Shown: positions 8,913-18,466 of the stretch, one piece after another
Layout of the letters: each line of letters opens with the position of its first letter
Position numbering within the stretch: position 1 is the stretch's first letter
Assembly: GCF_039544205.1 (NCBI RefSeq)
Contig: NZ_BAABLF010000004.1
Coordinates: 124,001 to 188,000 of the forward strand
Length of the DNA stretch: 64,000 nt
DNA from: Ferrimonas gelatinilytica
Lineage (GTDB): Bacteria; Pseudomonadota; Gammaproteobacteria; Enterobacterales; Shewanellaceae
Reading direction: 5' to 3'
Made by a program: the position numbers and the translations under genes
The notes under the pieces: model-generated
What the model was told of the DNA's origin: nothing
Databases searched by the model: none
The model's input: only the letters and a program-made list of their open reading frames with translations

Positions 8913-9893
8913 CTATCCGCCGATGGAGGCCAGGTGCGGCGTGGCACCGGAGTTTCCATCCTGCAGGTAATGGGTGGCTTCCTTTTGCCCCAGGGCAGCA
9001 TGCAGGCGTGCGACCAGGGCGTCCTGCTGCTCCTCGGCGCCGAGGAGATCACGCAGCTCGATGCCCGCCTCGGTGAACAGGCAGAGGTGCAGTTTACCAA
9101 TGGCGGAAACCCGTAATCTGTTACAGCTGGCACAGAAATCCTTGGAGTAGGGCATGATCAGTCCGATCCGGCCAGCATAATCTGGATGGCTGTAGTTGAG
9201 CGCCGGGCCATCATCGGCGCCACGGGGATCCAAGCGCCAGCCTTCAGCCAGTAGCTGCTTCTGTATCACGGTGCCACTGAGGTGGTGAGCCTGGAAATAG
9301 TCGTGGTGCAGCCCCGTCTCCATCAACTCGATGAAGCGCAGGTCCACCGGCGTTTGGCGGATAAAGCGCAGGAATTGCGGCAGCTGGTCGCCATTCAACC
9401 CTTTGAGTAGGACCACATTCACCTTCACGGCGTCGTAACCCACCTCCAACGCCCGGTCCAGCCCACGCATCACCTGGTCGAAACGGCTGTCCCCGGTGAT
9501 CCGGGCAAAGCTGTCCTTCTCAAGGCTGTCGATTGAAATGTTGACCTGCCTGAGCCCCGCGTTGAACCAGGTCTGCGCCTGTTCCGCCAGGCGGTAGCCG
9601 TTGGTTGTGGTGGCGATACGCTCAACTCCGGGGGTGGCCGCCACCTGCTCCAGCACCGCTTCAAAATCCTTGCGCAGGGTAGGTTCACCGCCGGTTATAC
9701 GCACCTTTCGGGTGCCAACACGGGCGAAGCCGGACAGCACCCGACGGATCTCATCCAGGTTCAAGAATCGGGATTTACCCGCGGGCTGGTAGCCGTTGGG
9801 CAGACAGTACTGACACTTGAAGTTACAGGCGTCGGTGATAGAGAGACGCAGATAATGGAATCGGCGCCCGAATCGGTCTTGCAGCTCTTGCAT
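8913..9893 (-). CDS. moaA: GTP 3',8-cyclase (radical SAM)
   Basis: 326 residues. MoaA converts GTP to 3',8-cyclo-GTP, the first step of molybdenum cofactor synthesis. The N-terminal radical SAM cluster CNFKCQYC and the C-terminal second cluster (CASCNRLRVSAIGKLHLCLF) are both intact. The usual C-terminal Gly-Gly is seen as ASIGG. The ribosome-binding sequence AAGGTGA lies a few bases before the ATG. A long structured leader upstream is annotated separately. Confidence 0.97.
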   Translation of the reverse strand: MQELQDRFGRRFHYLRLSITDACNFKCQYCLPNGYQPAGKSRFLNLDEIRRVLSGFARVGTRKVRITGGEPTLRKDFEAVLEQVAATPGVERIATTTNGYRLAEQAQTWFNAGLRQVNISIDSLEKDSFARITGDSRFDQVMRGLDRALEVGYDAVKVNVVLLKGLNGDQLPQFLRFIRQTPVDLRFIELMETGLHHDYFQAHHLSGTVIQKQLLAEGWRLDPRGADDGPALNYSHPDYAGRIGLIMPYSKDFCASCNRLRVSAIGKLHLCLFTEAGIELRDLLGAEEQQDALVARLHAALGQKEATHYLQDGNSGATPHLASIGG

Positions 9894-9934
9894 GTGTCAC
9901 CTTTCCTAAAATCGAGGAAGGCAGGCCAACTTTC

Positions 9935-10013
9935 TCAACCTACCCCGGTGGCGAAATTGCCACGGCCAACGGGCCATATCCCACGAAGCGTTTCGGACGG
10001 GGACTTAGGTGCC
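9935..10013 (-). ncRNA. Candidate Moco riboswitch in the moaA leader
   Basis: The minus-strand leader, starting about 40 nt before the moaA ATG, folds by eye into a closed multi-stem element. A closing helix joins ACCTA to TAGGT and continues as CCCC/GGGG. Inside lie three hairpins: CGAA-TTCG, GGCC-CGTT-GGCC and GTGGC-GCCAC. Moco RNA motifs are known upstream of moaA operons in gammaproteobacteria and have a comparable multi-stem form. I recognise context and overall shape, not every consensus base, so this is a candidate. Confidence 0.5.
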
Positions 10014-10045
10014 GCAGGCTCGGCTCACAACTGCTTGCAGTGTAA

Positions 10046-10051
10046 AGTATA
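10046..10051 (-). promoter_or_regulatory. Candidate -10 element for the moa operon
   Basis: Read on the minus strand this is TATACT, about 150 nt before the moaA ATG and just upstream of the structured leader. No convincing -35 hexamer is visible at ideal spacing. Confidence 0.35.
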
Positions 10052-10267
10052 GCCAGCACCATGAACAATCGATGAAGTTCAAAGTTTTGCCCACCCTGAC
10101 AGAGGATCCCCTATGGATCTCTCTTCTCACCGGCAAACCCAGCTACCCGGCCCTCGCTCAACGCACTGTGAAACCCTGTTACTTTTCAGTAAGCTGATGC
10201 ACATTCGAACATCCCCTACTGAAGATTTAGCCCAGATATCGGGCGGTTGCCGTAACACGAGGTATTT

Positions 10268-11902
10268 ATGGAACGCGAGTCAATGGAGTTTGACGTGCTG
10301 GTCGTTGGAGCGGGCCCCGCCGGGCTATCCAGCGCCATCCGGTTAAAGCAGCTAAACGCCGACCTTCACGTCTGCGTGGTCGAAAAAGGCTCAGAGGTAG
10401 GTGCCCACATCCTCTCGGGTGCGGTTATCGAGCCCCGCGCCCTCGACGAGCTGCTGCCGGATTGGCAGAGCCAGGGAGCTCCGCTTAAGACCGCCGTCAG
10501 TGGCGATGATATCTACCTGCTCAAGGCCGAGGGGCATCGCCGCCTGCCCAATGCCCTGGTGCCCAAAACCATGCACAACGAAGGCAACTACATCGTCAGT
10601 GTCGGCAACCTTTGTCGCTGGCTGGCCGAGCAGGCTGAGGCGCTTGGGGTTGAGATCTATCCCGGATTTGCCGCCGCCGAGTTGATCGAGCAGGATGGCA
10701 TCATCGAGGGCATAATCACCGGCGACATGGGGCTGGATCACAACGGTGAACCCAAAGAGGGCCACATGCTTGGGATGGCGCTCAAGGCCAAGTACACCCT
10801 GTTCAGTGAGGGTTGCCGGGGACACCTGGGGAAGCAGCTCATCGCCCGCTACGAGCTCGACAAGAACAGCACAGCGCAGCACTACGGCCTTGGCATCAAG
10901 GAGATCTGGCAGGTGCCCGCCAACCTGCATCAGCCGGGGCTGGTGGTGCACACCGCCGGCTGGCCGCTGGATGAACACGGTGCTACCGGGGGTGGGTTCC
11001 TCTACCACGCCGATGATGGCCAGGTCGTGGTCGGCCTGATCACCGACCTCAACTACGATCATCCCTACCTGAGCCCCTACGAGGAGTTTCAGCGTTACAA
11101 AACGCACCCGGTGATCCGGCAGTACCTCGAGGGAGGCGAACGGATCAGCTACGGCGCCCGAGCCATCACCAAAGGGGGACTCAACGCCCTGCCCAAGATG
11201 CAGTTCCCCGGGGGGATCCTACTCGGCTGCGATGCCGGGACCCTGAACTTCGCCAAGATCAAAGGCACCCATACCGCCATGAAATCCGGCATGCTGGCGG
11301 CGGAAGCGGTTATTGAGAGCCTGGAGCAACACCCATCTGGGGGGCAGGTACTGGACAACTACTGGCAGAAATTCACCGATTCCTGGCTGTTTGACGAGCT
11401 GTTCCGCAGTCGCAACTTTGGACCTGCCCTGCACAAATTCGGCACCCTGATGGGTGGCGCCTTCAACTACATCGACCAGAACTGGTTTGGTGGCAAGCTG
11501 CCGGTCACCCTCAAAGATACCCGCGAAGACCATGCCCAATTGCGTCCGGCCAGCGAAGTGACCCCCATCACCTACCCCAGGCCGGACGGCAAGCTGACCT
11601 TCGACAGGCTCAGCTCGGTGTTCCTTTCCAGTACAGTGCACGAGGAGGATCAACCCTGCCATCTGAGGCTAAAAGATGACAGTGTGCCGATCCGGGTCAA
11701 TCTGCCGCAATACGCTGAGCCCGCGCAGCGCTACTGTCCTGCCGGAGTCTACGAAATCGTGGAAGATGAGACTGGATCCAGGTTTCAGATCAACGCCGCC
11801 AACTGTGTGCACTGCAAAACCTGCGACATCAAGGATCCCAGCCAGAACATCGTCTGGATGGTGCCGGAGGGCGGCGGCGGCCCCAACTACCCCAACATGT
11901 GA
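10268..11902 (+). CDS. Electron transfer flavoprotein-ubiquinone oxidoreductase
   Basis: 544 residues, full length. The enzyme passes electrons from reduced ETF to the quinone pool at the membrane during fatty acid and amino acid oxidation. N-terminal FAD-binding motif VVGAGPAGLSSAIRLKQL, the family block GGFLYHADDGQVVVGLITDLNYD, and a C-terminal 4Fe-4S domain with cysteines in RYCPAGVYE and NCVHCKTCDIKDPSQN are present. It is monocistronic: the region upstream is the moa leader and an intrinsic terminator follows. No etfAB genes are nearby. Confidence 0.96.
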   Translation: MERESMEFDVLVVGAGPAGLSSAIRLKQLNADLHVCVVEKGSEVGAHILSGAVIEPRALDELLPDWQSQGAPLKTAVSGDDIYLLKAEGHRRLPNALVPKTMHNEGNYIVSVGNLCRWLAEQAEALGVEIYPGFAAAELIEQDGIIEGIITGDMGLDHNGEPKEGHMLGMALKAKYTLFSEGCRGHLGKQLIARYELDKNSTAQHYGLGIKEIWQVPANLHQPGLVVHTAGWPLDEHGATGGGFLYHADDGQVVVGLITDLNYDHPYLSPYEEFQRYKTHPVIRQYLEGGERISYGARAITKGGLNALPKMQFPGGILLGCDAGTLNFAKIKGTHTAMKSGMLAAEAVIESLEQHPSGGQVLDNYWQKFTDSWLFDELFRSRNFGPALHKFGTLMGGAFNYIDQNWFGGKLPVTLKDTREDHAQLRPASEVTPITYPRPDGKLTFDRLSSVFLSSTVHEEDQPCHLRLKDDSVPIRVNLPQYAEPAQRYCPAGVYEIVEDETGSRFQINAANCVHCKTCDIKDPSQNIVWMVPEGGGGPNYPNM

Positions 11903-11920
11903 TCCTGCCTCGGCAGACCC

Positions 11921-11947
11921 ACGCCCCGCCTTGCGCGGGGCGTTTTA
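11921..11947 (+). terminator. Rho-independent terminator after ETF-QO
   Basis: GC-rich stem ACGCCCCGC/GCGGGGCGT followed by TTTT, 18 bp after the stop codon. Confidence 0.85.
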
Positions 11948-11955
11948 TTCCGGAC

Positions 11956-12948
11956 TTAAGCCAGATGCCGATTGGCCCTGTCCGCCAGCCGGTCGTTGCA
12001 TAGGTTGCGCTTAGCCTGGGCGATGAGCTGTGACGCACCGCAACCCGCCTGCCATTGCGCCAAGCCGTGGCTGACCGTCACACAGGGGTGGATGGGCGAG
12101 GCATCGTGTGGCAGGGATAACTGCCGCAGGGCGTGTCGGACCTGACCGCACAGCCGCTCCGCGCCGGCACGGTCGGTGGCGGGCAGCAGCAACGCAAAGG
12201 TACCCCCCTCGCAATGGGCAACGATATCTGACCGACGTCGGCTGATCGACATCAGCAGACGTGCCACCTGCCGCAAGCAGCGCTCTTCAGCATGGCGGCC
12301 GTAATGGCGGCGGTAATCGGAAAAGTAATCGAGTTCGACCAGGGCGATGACCAGGGGGGCCTTGCTGCGCCGCGCCTCGGAGACCGCCTGATCCAGACGG
12401 TTGAGGAAATAGCGGCGACTGGCGAGGCCGGTCAGTGGCTCTCGATGGGCGTGGCGCTGAAGCCGCCATCGCAACCGTCGCTGCTGCAGTTCCTGAAACT
12501 TCAGCCAGCGATAGCCGTGGCGAGCCAGGTAAAACGCCACCGCCACCAACAGCAACGCCACCATGACCAGGCGCCCCTGACCCTGAGCCAGCCCCACCAC
12601 CAAGGGGGGCAGCATCAGGGCCGCTAACGGCCAGGGGTTGGGTACCCATAAGGGCACCATCGCCAGCACCAAAAGCAGGAATACCGGCAGATCCGCCTCT
12701 CCCTGAGACCACCAGAAGAGGGCGAAAACCACCCCTAGAGTTGCAGCCAGATAAAGGTCAGGAATGCTCCCGGGCCGAAACCACAGCAAGAGGCTTAAAG
12801 CGAGCGGCAGCAAGGTTGTGATCAACAGGGGCCAGGGGGACGATCCGTAAGAGGGGGCAATGAACATCAGCCAAAGCTGACTGAACGCCAGGATCAGCAG
12901 CAGGGCCTGAGTGGCGTGATGGCGGATGGCGAGGACGGGGGCCGACAT
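11956..12948 (-). CDS. Membrane protein with degenerate GGDEF domain
   Basis: 330 residues. Roughly the first 150 residues contain five or six hydrophobic segments, followed by a GGDEF-family domain starting at EPLTGLASRRYFLNRLD. The active-site loop reads EGGTFALLLP, so the signature is EGGTF rather than GGDEF. The usual N and GD of the metal and guanine site are also changed (YFSDYRRHYGRHAEERCLRQ). By family knowledge such a domain is unlikely to make c-di-GMP and may act as a sensor or effector scaffold. Convergent with ETF-QO; the two share a terminator region. Confidence 0.85.
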   Translation of the reverse strand: MSAPVLAIRHHATQALLLILAFSQLWLMFIAPSYGSSPWPLLITTLLPLALSLLLWFRPGSIPDLYLAATLGVVFALFWWSQGEADLPVFLLLVLAMVPLWVPNPWPLAALMLPPLVVGLAQGQGRLVMVALLLVAVAFYLARHGYRWLKFQELQQRRLRWRLQRHAHREPLTGLASRRYFLNRLDQAVSEARRSKAPLVIALVELDYFSDYRRHYGRHAEERCLRQVARLLMSISRRRSDIVAHCEGGTFALLLPATDRAGAERLCGQVRHALRQLSLPHDASPIHPCVTVSHGLAQWQAGCGASQLIAQAKRNLCNDRLADRANRHLA

Positions 12949-13014
12949 AATGGACTGAGCACTTCCCTGTTCAATGCAGTCACTGCCAACTATAGCCCCT
13001 GCGCCCGGAAGCGC

Positions 13015-13866
13015 CTATGGCTTTTGTTGCGCCAGAAAGCGCTTGAGGCTTTCCGGCGGCAAGGAGCTGTCGCCACCAACGGCAAAAGCGGCCCAACGCG
13101 CCGCAGTGGCCATCGCCTCCACCAGAGGCTGCCGGGACAGAATGCCATGGATCAGGCCCGCCGCGTAGCAGTCCCCCGCCCCGGTACTGTCCACCACCTC
13201 CGCGGGATAGGCCGGGCAATATTGTTCGCCTTCGGCACTGTAGGCCGTGGCCCCATCGGCACCCCGCGTCACTATCAGGGCCTTCAGCTGGTTGCCGGCG
13301 ATCATCCGGGCAGCGCTCCAGGGATCCGTCACCTCCTGCTGCGCCAAGTCATCCTGGGAGGTGAGCAGGTAGTGACAGGGACGGCGAGAGAGATCCTTGG
13401 GTAACTGGGCAAACAGCAGGGCGCCCTCGGCCATCGCCTGGCTCATCAGCTGAGGTAACCGCTCCGCCGACAGATTGACGTAGAGGGCATCGAAGGGGGA
13501 GGTATCCAGCTTGGGAGGCAGCAGCAGCCGGGGCCGGTTGGGGCGCAGAATGGTCCGCTCACCGCAGGGCTCCATCAGCAACTGCAGGGGCTGGGTGGCG
13601 CCTACATGGCGATGCACGTGTTGGCAATCCAGCCCTTGTGCCTGCGCCTCAGCCAGCAGCCAGTCGCCCCGTTCATCCTCACCGACCTGGCTGAGCAGAG
13701 AGACCTGATGCCCGCCCCAGACCAGTCCGAGGCCGGTGTTGGCGCCCCCTCCACCGAGACGGTACCCGACCTCCTCATAGTGGATGCGGGCCCCCGTTGC
13801 CAGCGGTCGGCTCAGCCGCAGAATATGGTCACAGTTGAGATTGGCGATGATCAGGATCTGGCTCAT
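13015..13866 (-). CDS. PfkB-family carbohydrate kinase
   Basis: 283 residues. The N-terminal glycine block GYRLGGGGANTGLGLVWGG and the C-terminal signature DSTGAGDCYAAGLIHG, with the catalytic Asp, identify the ribokinase/PfkB fold. It phosphorylates a sugar or nucleoside using ATP, but the substrate cannot be read from sequence. It stands alone between the GGDEF gene and the radical SAM gene, with no neighbouring sugar transporter to suggest a substrate. Confidence 0.9.
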   Translation of the reverse strand: MSQILIIANLNCDHILRLSRPLATGARIHYEEVGYRLGGGGANTGLGLVWGGHQVSLLSQVGEDERGDWLLAEAQAQGLDCQHVHRHVGATQPLQLLMEPCGERTILRPNRPRLLLPPKLDTSPFDALYVNLSAERLPQLMSQAMAEGALLFAQLPKDLSRRPCHYLLTSQDDLAQQEVTDPWSAARMIAGNQLKALIVTRGADGATAYSAEGEQYCPAYPAEVVDSTGAGDCYAAGLIHGILSRQPLVEAMATAARWAAFAVGGDSSLPPESLKRFLAQQKP

Positions 13867-13959
13867 ACCGACTTTCCTGGAAAAGGGTCTGTCGCCATTA
13901 TGTCAGATGACCTGGACAAGTCACCGCGCCCAAAGACTCAGCGCGGAAATTTGCAGCAA

Positions 13960-15312
13960 CTACATGTCATCGGCACGTAACGGGCGGCGCAGTTGCGCCC
14001 TCACATTGTCCATGCCGGTATAGAAATTCTTCATCATCAGCAGCCCCATCATCAGGCCGTTTGGGGTGGCCTGCAGCTTATCCGGGTCATAGGAACACTT
14101 TTCCACCCCCCCGATGCCGTGCATGAAGGCCATCTCTTTGGGCAGGCTGGTGTAGAGATTGCTGCCAAACTGCTCCTCGAAGTAGCGCTTCGACAGGCGT
14201 CCACCAAACACCTGGAGCAGGAACCGGTACTGCATCACCGCTTTCTTGCTGTAGTGCTTAGAAGATTCCACGCCCATGCGGCCATCGGCGATCTTCTCGT
14301 TGTAGCGGCGCAAAGAGAAACTGTTCACATACAGGTTATCGTGCAGGAAACTGAAACTGCCGGAGCCCAGTCCGAGGTAGTCATCGGCATTGACCACGTA
14401 CTCGTCGAACCCTTCAGCGTTGGATTTGCCGAAGGACCAGGCGGTGAGCTGCTCGTACTGGCCACTCAAGCTGTTGAGGATCAGAGCATAATCTTCACGA
14501 ATATCCTGTGCCTCATTGGCCAGCTGGGCCTTGCTACCGATCTTGGAGGCGGCATGGCGGCGGGTCAGGTCGGACACCATCAGGGGATAGGTGGTGATCT
14601 GGCGGGGATCCAGCCGCTTCAAGGTGGCCATATCCTGGGCCAGGACATCCGGGGTCTGACCCTCGAAACCGAAGATCATATCGACGTTGAGGATCGGAAA
14701 GTTCTCCTTGGCCCGCTGCAGTTTCTCAAACACCACCGCCGGCTCGCCAAACTTGCCAAGGCGATCAGTGCGGGCCAGGATGTCACGATCAAAACTTTGC
14801 ACCCCGACCGACAGGCGATCCACCAGACCATGCAACTGGGTGAACTCAAGGGAGGTCAGGTGCAGGGGATCCGATTCGCAGGAGACCTGCTTGATGGAAG
14901 GGAAAAGCGTCTTGGCCAGCTCAATGGTCCGGGCCAGTTCATCCACCAGCACCGTGGTGGTGCCGCCGCCGATGTAGAGCTCCTCGAAGTCATAACCCAG
15001 CGCCTTAGCCATCTGCATCTCCTGACGCAGTGAGGCAAAATAGGTGCGGGCCTTCTCCTCTTTGAAGAGGAAACGGTGGAAGGTGCAGAAGGAGCACAGC
15101 GTGTGGCAGAAGGGCACATGCATATACAGGGTATACTTGCGTCCCGGCATGGGCGCAGGGATCGCATCACAGGCGCGGGTATCCATCTTCAGGTGGCGCT
15201 TGGTGTAGTACTCCATCAAGCGCTCCATGCCCGTCAGCATCCACTTGGGTGTGGTGATCTGCGCAGCATTTTGGATGGCGGCATTGTTAAGTGCGCGTTC
15301 GGCCAGTGACAT
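13960..15312 (-). CDS. HemN-like radical SAM protein (coproporphyrinogen III oxidase family)
   Basis: 450 residues from the ATG at 15312 (MSLAERALNNAAIQNA), which has an AAAGGGG ribosome-binding site; a 44-residue longer frame lacks one. The radical SAM cluster is HVPFCHTLCSFCTFHRF (CxxxCxxC), followed by YIGGGTTTVLVDEL and VDRLSVGVQSFDRDIL. The last parts are family blocks shared with HemN and with heme-degrading HutW/ChuW. True HemN is encoded at 45.9 kb, so this is a paralogue. A role in heme use is suggested by homology to HutW/ChuW and by the adjacent TonB receptor, but is not proven. Confidence 0.8.
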   Translation of the reverse strand: MSLAERALNNAAIQNAAQITTPKWMLTGMERLMEYYTKRHLKMDTRACDAIPAPMPGRKYTLYMHVPFCHTLCSFCTFHRFLFKEEKARTYFASLRQEMQMAKALGYDFEELYIGGGTTTVLVDELARTIELAKTLFPSIKQVSCESDPLHLTSLEFTQLHGLVDRLSVGVQSFDRDILARTDRLGKFGEPAVVFEKLQRAKENFPILNVDMIFGFEGQTPDVLAQDMATLKRLDPRQITTYPLMVSDLTRRHAASKIGSKAQLANEAQDIREDYALILNSLSGQYEQLTAWSFGKSNAEGFDEYVVNADDYLGLGSGSFSFLHDNLYVNSFSLRRYNEKIADGRMGVESSKHYSKKAVMQYRFLLQVFGGRLSKRYFEEQFGSNLYTSLPKEMAFMHGIGGVEKCSYDPDKLQATPNGLMMGLLMMKNFYTGMDNVRAQLRRPLRADDM

Positions 15313-15553
15313 TCCCGTAACCCCTTTAGAGATATGAACTTTTCGTCCTCGAGTCACGGGCGGTAGCGATCGCCGTTGCCAGTCACCCAGTGTCAGGAGG
15401 AGAGCCTTAGCATAGGGCGAACCCCCTTCAGGCACATCCGCCACCCAACGATTTTGTGAACAAAAGCCCGAAACATTTGCAAAAATGCGACCCTAATCCA
15501 AGCAGTTTGTTAAGGGGAGAAACACCCTCTCCTGCCCCGGCACTAAAGCACCG

Positions 15554-15590
15554 AAGAGAAAAAACAAACGGCGGCCCTGAGGCCGCCGCT
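15554..15590 (-). terminator. Rho-independent terminator of the TonB receptor gene
   Basis: On the minus strand a perfect stem CGGCGGCCT/AGGCCGCCG (15569-15589) is followed by a T-rich tract, seen as the A-rich stretch 15554-15567 on the plus strand. It lies 18 bp after the receptor stop codon. Confidence 0.88.
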
Positions 15591-15606
15591 TTCTAGACCG
15601 GTCGCT

Positions 15607-18171
15607 TTAGAAGGTGTAAGTGACCTTACCGTAGACGAAGCGTCCCTGGGCGGAATGCGTGGTCTGGTCATACCCCATGAAGTCCGCCGCGGAAAAGGGC
15701 GGTTCCTCATCCAACAGGTTGTTGGCACCCAGGGTAAAGCGCCAGTGGTCGGTCATGTAGCTGGCATTGAGATCCAATGTCACCATGCTGTCCACCGTTC
15801 CCTCGGCACCGGCGTCCACATTATCCTCCATCTCACCGATGTAGTTGACCCGGGCGGCCGCAAGCCACCGGTTATGGCTCCAATCCAGCGCAGCGGTCCA
15901 GCGTACCTCCGGGTGCTGGAACTCACCGTTGAGATCCCGTTCAGTGCCATCCTGACGCACCTCATCGAAGCTGGTGACCCAGGTCAGGTTGTAACTGAAG
16001 ACATAGCTGCCAGCCCCCTGGCTCTCCCACAGGTAGCGGGTATCAAAATCGAAACCGTCGGTGTTCTGCCCCCCAAGGTTCAGGAAGCGATCATAGATCT
16101 CAATGATCTGACCCGGGACACCGTTCACGGTCGGCTCACGCTTGACGAAATCCGGGTTATTGCCCTGGGTATCCAGCAGGTACTGAGTATCCGAGGTGAT
16201 CAGATTGTCCTGATCGTAGTTCCAGTAATCCAGCGCCAGGGACCAGTTCTCCAACGGCTCCAGTATGACGCCCACATTGTAGGAGGTGGACTCTTCCGGC
16301 TTGAGATCCGGGTTACCGGCGAAGATCACCGTGCGTTCATTGGGGTCACAGTCAAAATCATCCCCGGTGATGGCACAGCGCGTGGTGTCGACCAGGTTGG
16401 GGGACTCCTGAGTGGCACCCAATCCAATCTGAACCAGGGAGGGCGCACGGAACGCTTCCCCCCAGCTGGCACGAAACGCCACCATATCCAGCGGAGCCCA
16501 ACGCAAAGCCACTTTCGGGCTGGTATTGTTACCAAAGTCGGAGTAGTCCTCGTAACGCACCGCCAGCTGGGCCTCCAAGGTTTCACCCAGTGGCAGAGCC
16601 AGCTCGGCAAACAGCGAAGACTGGTCCCGCTCCCCCTTGGCCTGGGTTGCCTCTGTGCCGAAGATCTCTCCGCGCAGGAACAGCTCATCGGGATTATCCT
16701 CCAGGCGCTCATCACGATACTCGAAGCCCACCGCCAGAGCTGCCGTGCCCAGTGCGTAATCAAAGATGTCGCCGGTAAACTTACCGTCAAATGCCTTGAT
16801 GGTGGAGTTACCGTTACGGGTGGTATTCACGGTCACACGATCAATCACCTCGGGGGACTGCGTGGTGGCCAGAGGATTGAACGCTCCCTCGTTGATCGCC
16901 TCCTGCAGCTCGGAGGTCCAGACAAATCCGCGCAACCCATACTCGTTAGAGCGACTGCGGCTGTAGGTATAGGCCACCTCCCAATCCCAGTCACTGATGG
17001 ATCCCTTCACACCGAACACCCCACGGGCGTTATCCGTTTCCACCTTCTTGAGTCGGTTACCCGCCTCGGTCAGGCGGCGACGCATGGTAATGTCCTCGCC
17101 GGGGAATGGGTTGACCGCCGTGCCCGAGGTGAACAGCGGGTTGTCCGCCAGCATATAGAACTCGCTGAAAGAGGGACTGGCCGCACCCTTCACCACGGTA
17201 TTGTTGTGCTGGTAGGAGAGCTCACCGAAAAAAGTCGTGGTATCGGTGATCTCATAGCTTTGCAGCACCATCAGGCCTACTCGCTCAGTTTCCGGCACTG
17301 AGGTCATAAAGGGAGCATAGTCGTAGCGGCAGTAGGGGCCGACAGTCAGATCTGCAGGACAGTTGGGATCAGGCTGCCAGTTGCCGTCGGAGAGAATGGA
17401 GCCATCTTCACCAATGGTGGCGGAGCTGTAGGAACCAGGGTTACCGGCGGAGGAGCGAAGATCAGGCCCCCCATTGGGGGTCTGGTCTGCAGACTTGGAG
17501 TAGTCCCGATCCGCGAACAGGGTCTCCTCCCGTTTGAAGTAATCCAGCACCACAGTGCTATGGCTGCGATCGCCGCGGGTACCCCAGAGTGCCGAGGCGG
17601 AGATCTCCTCGCCGCCGCCATCCGTGGTGTCGCCGTAGCCCCCGGTCACCTCAAACCCTTCGAAATCCTTCTTCAGGATGATGTTCACCACCCCAGCAAT
17701 GGCGTCCGAGCCGTAGGTGGCCGATGCCCCGTCCTTCAGAATCTCGATGCGGTCGATGGCCGACAGTGGAATGGCATTGATATCGACGAAGGCGGTATCG
17801 ATCTCCTTGGCAAAGGCCGACACCGAGATACGGCGGCCATTAAGCAGCACCAGTGTGGAGTCGGCGCCGAGTCCCCGGAGCGACACCGCGGCACCCCCAT
17901 TCCCGGTATCGTCGGAGTTGTTACCCTGAGTGGAGAAAGTCCCGGTACCGGAGACCGGCAGCTTGCGCAGCAGCTCAGAGATATCCTGCGCCCCGGCGTT
18001 GCGAATATCCTCATCGCTGATCGCCAGGATCGGCGAGGGCCCCTCCATATCCGTTCGCTTGATGTGCGAGCCTGTCACCTCGATACGCTCCACATCGTCG
18101 ACCGCCATCGCAGCCGGCGCTCCGAGACTCAGGCTGGCCGCGATCGCCAAACACAAACGGGTCTTGTCCAT
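15607..18171 (-). CDS. TonB-dependent outer-membrane receptor
   Basis: 854 residues. A signal peptide (MDKTRLCLAIAASLSLGAPAAMA) is followed by a TonB-box-like segment (ERIEVTGSHIKR). The plug domain carries VSLRGLGADSTLVLLNGRRIS and ILKDGASATYGSDAIAGVVNIILKK. A long beta-barrel ends in the typical aromatic C-terminus GKVTYTF. It imports a siderophore, heme, vitamin or oligosaccharide using TonB energy; the ligand cannot be inferred from sequence. No Fur box was seen upstream, so iron control is not supported. The ribosome-binding site AAGGAGA precedes the ATG. Confidence 0.95.
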   Translation of the reverse strand: MDKTRLCLAIAASLSLGAPAAMAVDDVERIEVTGSHIKRTDMEGPSPILAISDEDIRNAGAQDISELLRKLPVSGTGTFSTQGNNSDDTGNGGAAVSLRGLGADSTLVLLNGRRISVSAFAKEIDTAFVDINAIPLSAIDRIEILKDGASATYGSDAIAGVVNIILKKDFEGFEVTGGYGDTTDGGGEEISASALWGTRGDRSHSTVVLDYFKREETLFADRDYSKSADQTPNGGPDLRSSAGNPGSYSSATIGEDGSILSDGNWQPDPNCPADLTVGPYCRYDYAPFMTSVPETERVGLMVLQSYEITDTTTFFGELSYQHNNTVVKGAASPSFSEFYMLADNPLFTSGTAVNPFPGEDITMRRRLTEAGNRLKKVETDNARGVFGVKGSISDWDWEVAYTYSRSRSNEYGLRGFVWTSELQEAINEGAFNPLATTQSPEVIDRVTVNTTRNGNSTIKAFDGKFTGDIFDYALGTAALAVGFEYRDERLEDNPDELFLRGEIFGTEATQAKGERDQSSLFAELALPLGETLEAQLAVRYEDYSDFGNNTSPKVALRWAPLDMVAFRASWGEAFRAPSLVQIGLGATQESPNLVDTTRCAITGDDFDCDPNERTVIFAGNPDLKPEESTSYNVGVILEPLENWSLALDYWNYDQDNLITSDTQYLLDTQGNNPDFVKREPTVNGVPGQIIEIYDRFLNLGGQNTDGFDFDTRYLWESQGAGSYVFSYNLTWVTSFDEVRQDGTERDLNGEFQHPEVRWTAALDWSHNRWLAAARVNYIGEMEDNVDAGAEGTVDSMVTLDLNASYMTDHWRFTLGANNLLDEEPPFSAADFMGYDQTTHSAQGRFVYGKVTYTF

Positions 18172-18340
18172 AAGTTGCTTCTCCTTGGGTAATACAATTG
18201 GCTGGCTTTACCACTGGAAAAACAACAAACCTCTGATCCAAAGCCCTGATTTTCTGAGTTATCCGTCCTCGAAGTTACTGGTCTGACATCCAAAGTCAAC
18301 GTCCCTTGTTGCCAACATGTTGCGAACGCGATGTGCGGAA

Positions 18341-18387
18341 CAAAAAGAAAGCCCCCGGCCGTTAAAATAACGACAACGGGGGCTTTA
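18341..18387 (-). terminator. Rho-independent terminator of the fdh operon
   Basis: Stem AAGCCCCCG/CGGGGGCTT with a 19-base loop, followed on the minus strand by a T-rich tract (A-rich plus-strand sequence 18341-18350). It lies about 80 bp past the fdh cytochrome stop. Confidence 0.8.
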
Positions 18388-18466
18388 GGGACGGGATCAA
18401 TCTCTCCCGGATAGAATCAGGTGCCGACCCCGGACTTAACGGGCCAGATCCCCTGAAGTGGGAGAC

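Noticed and set aside
15655..17301. 548-codon open frame antisense to the TonB receptor
   Set aside because: Shadow frame with no recognisable protein; the receptor on the other strand is complete.
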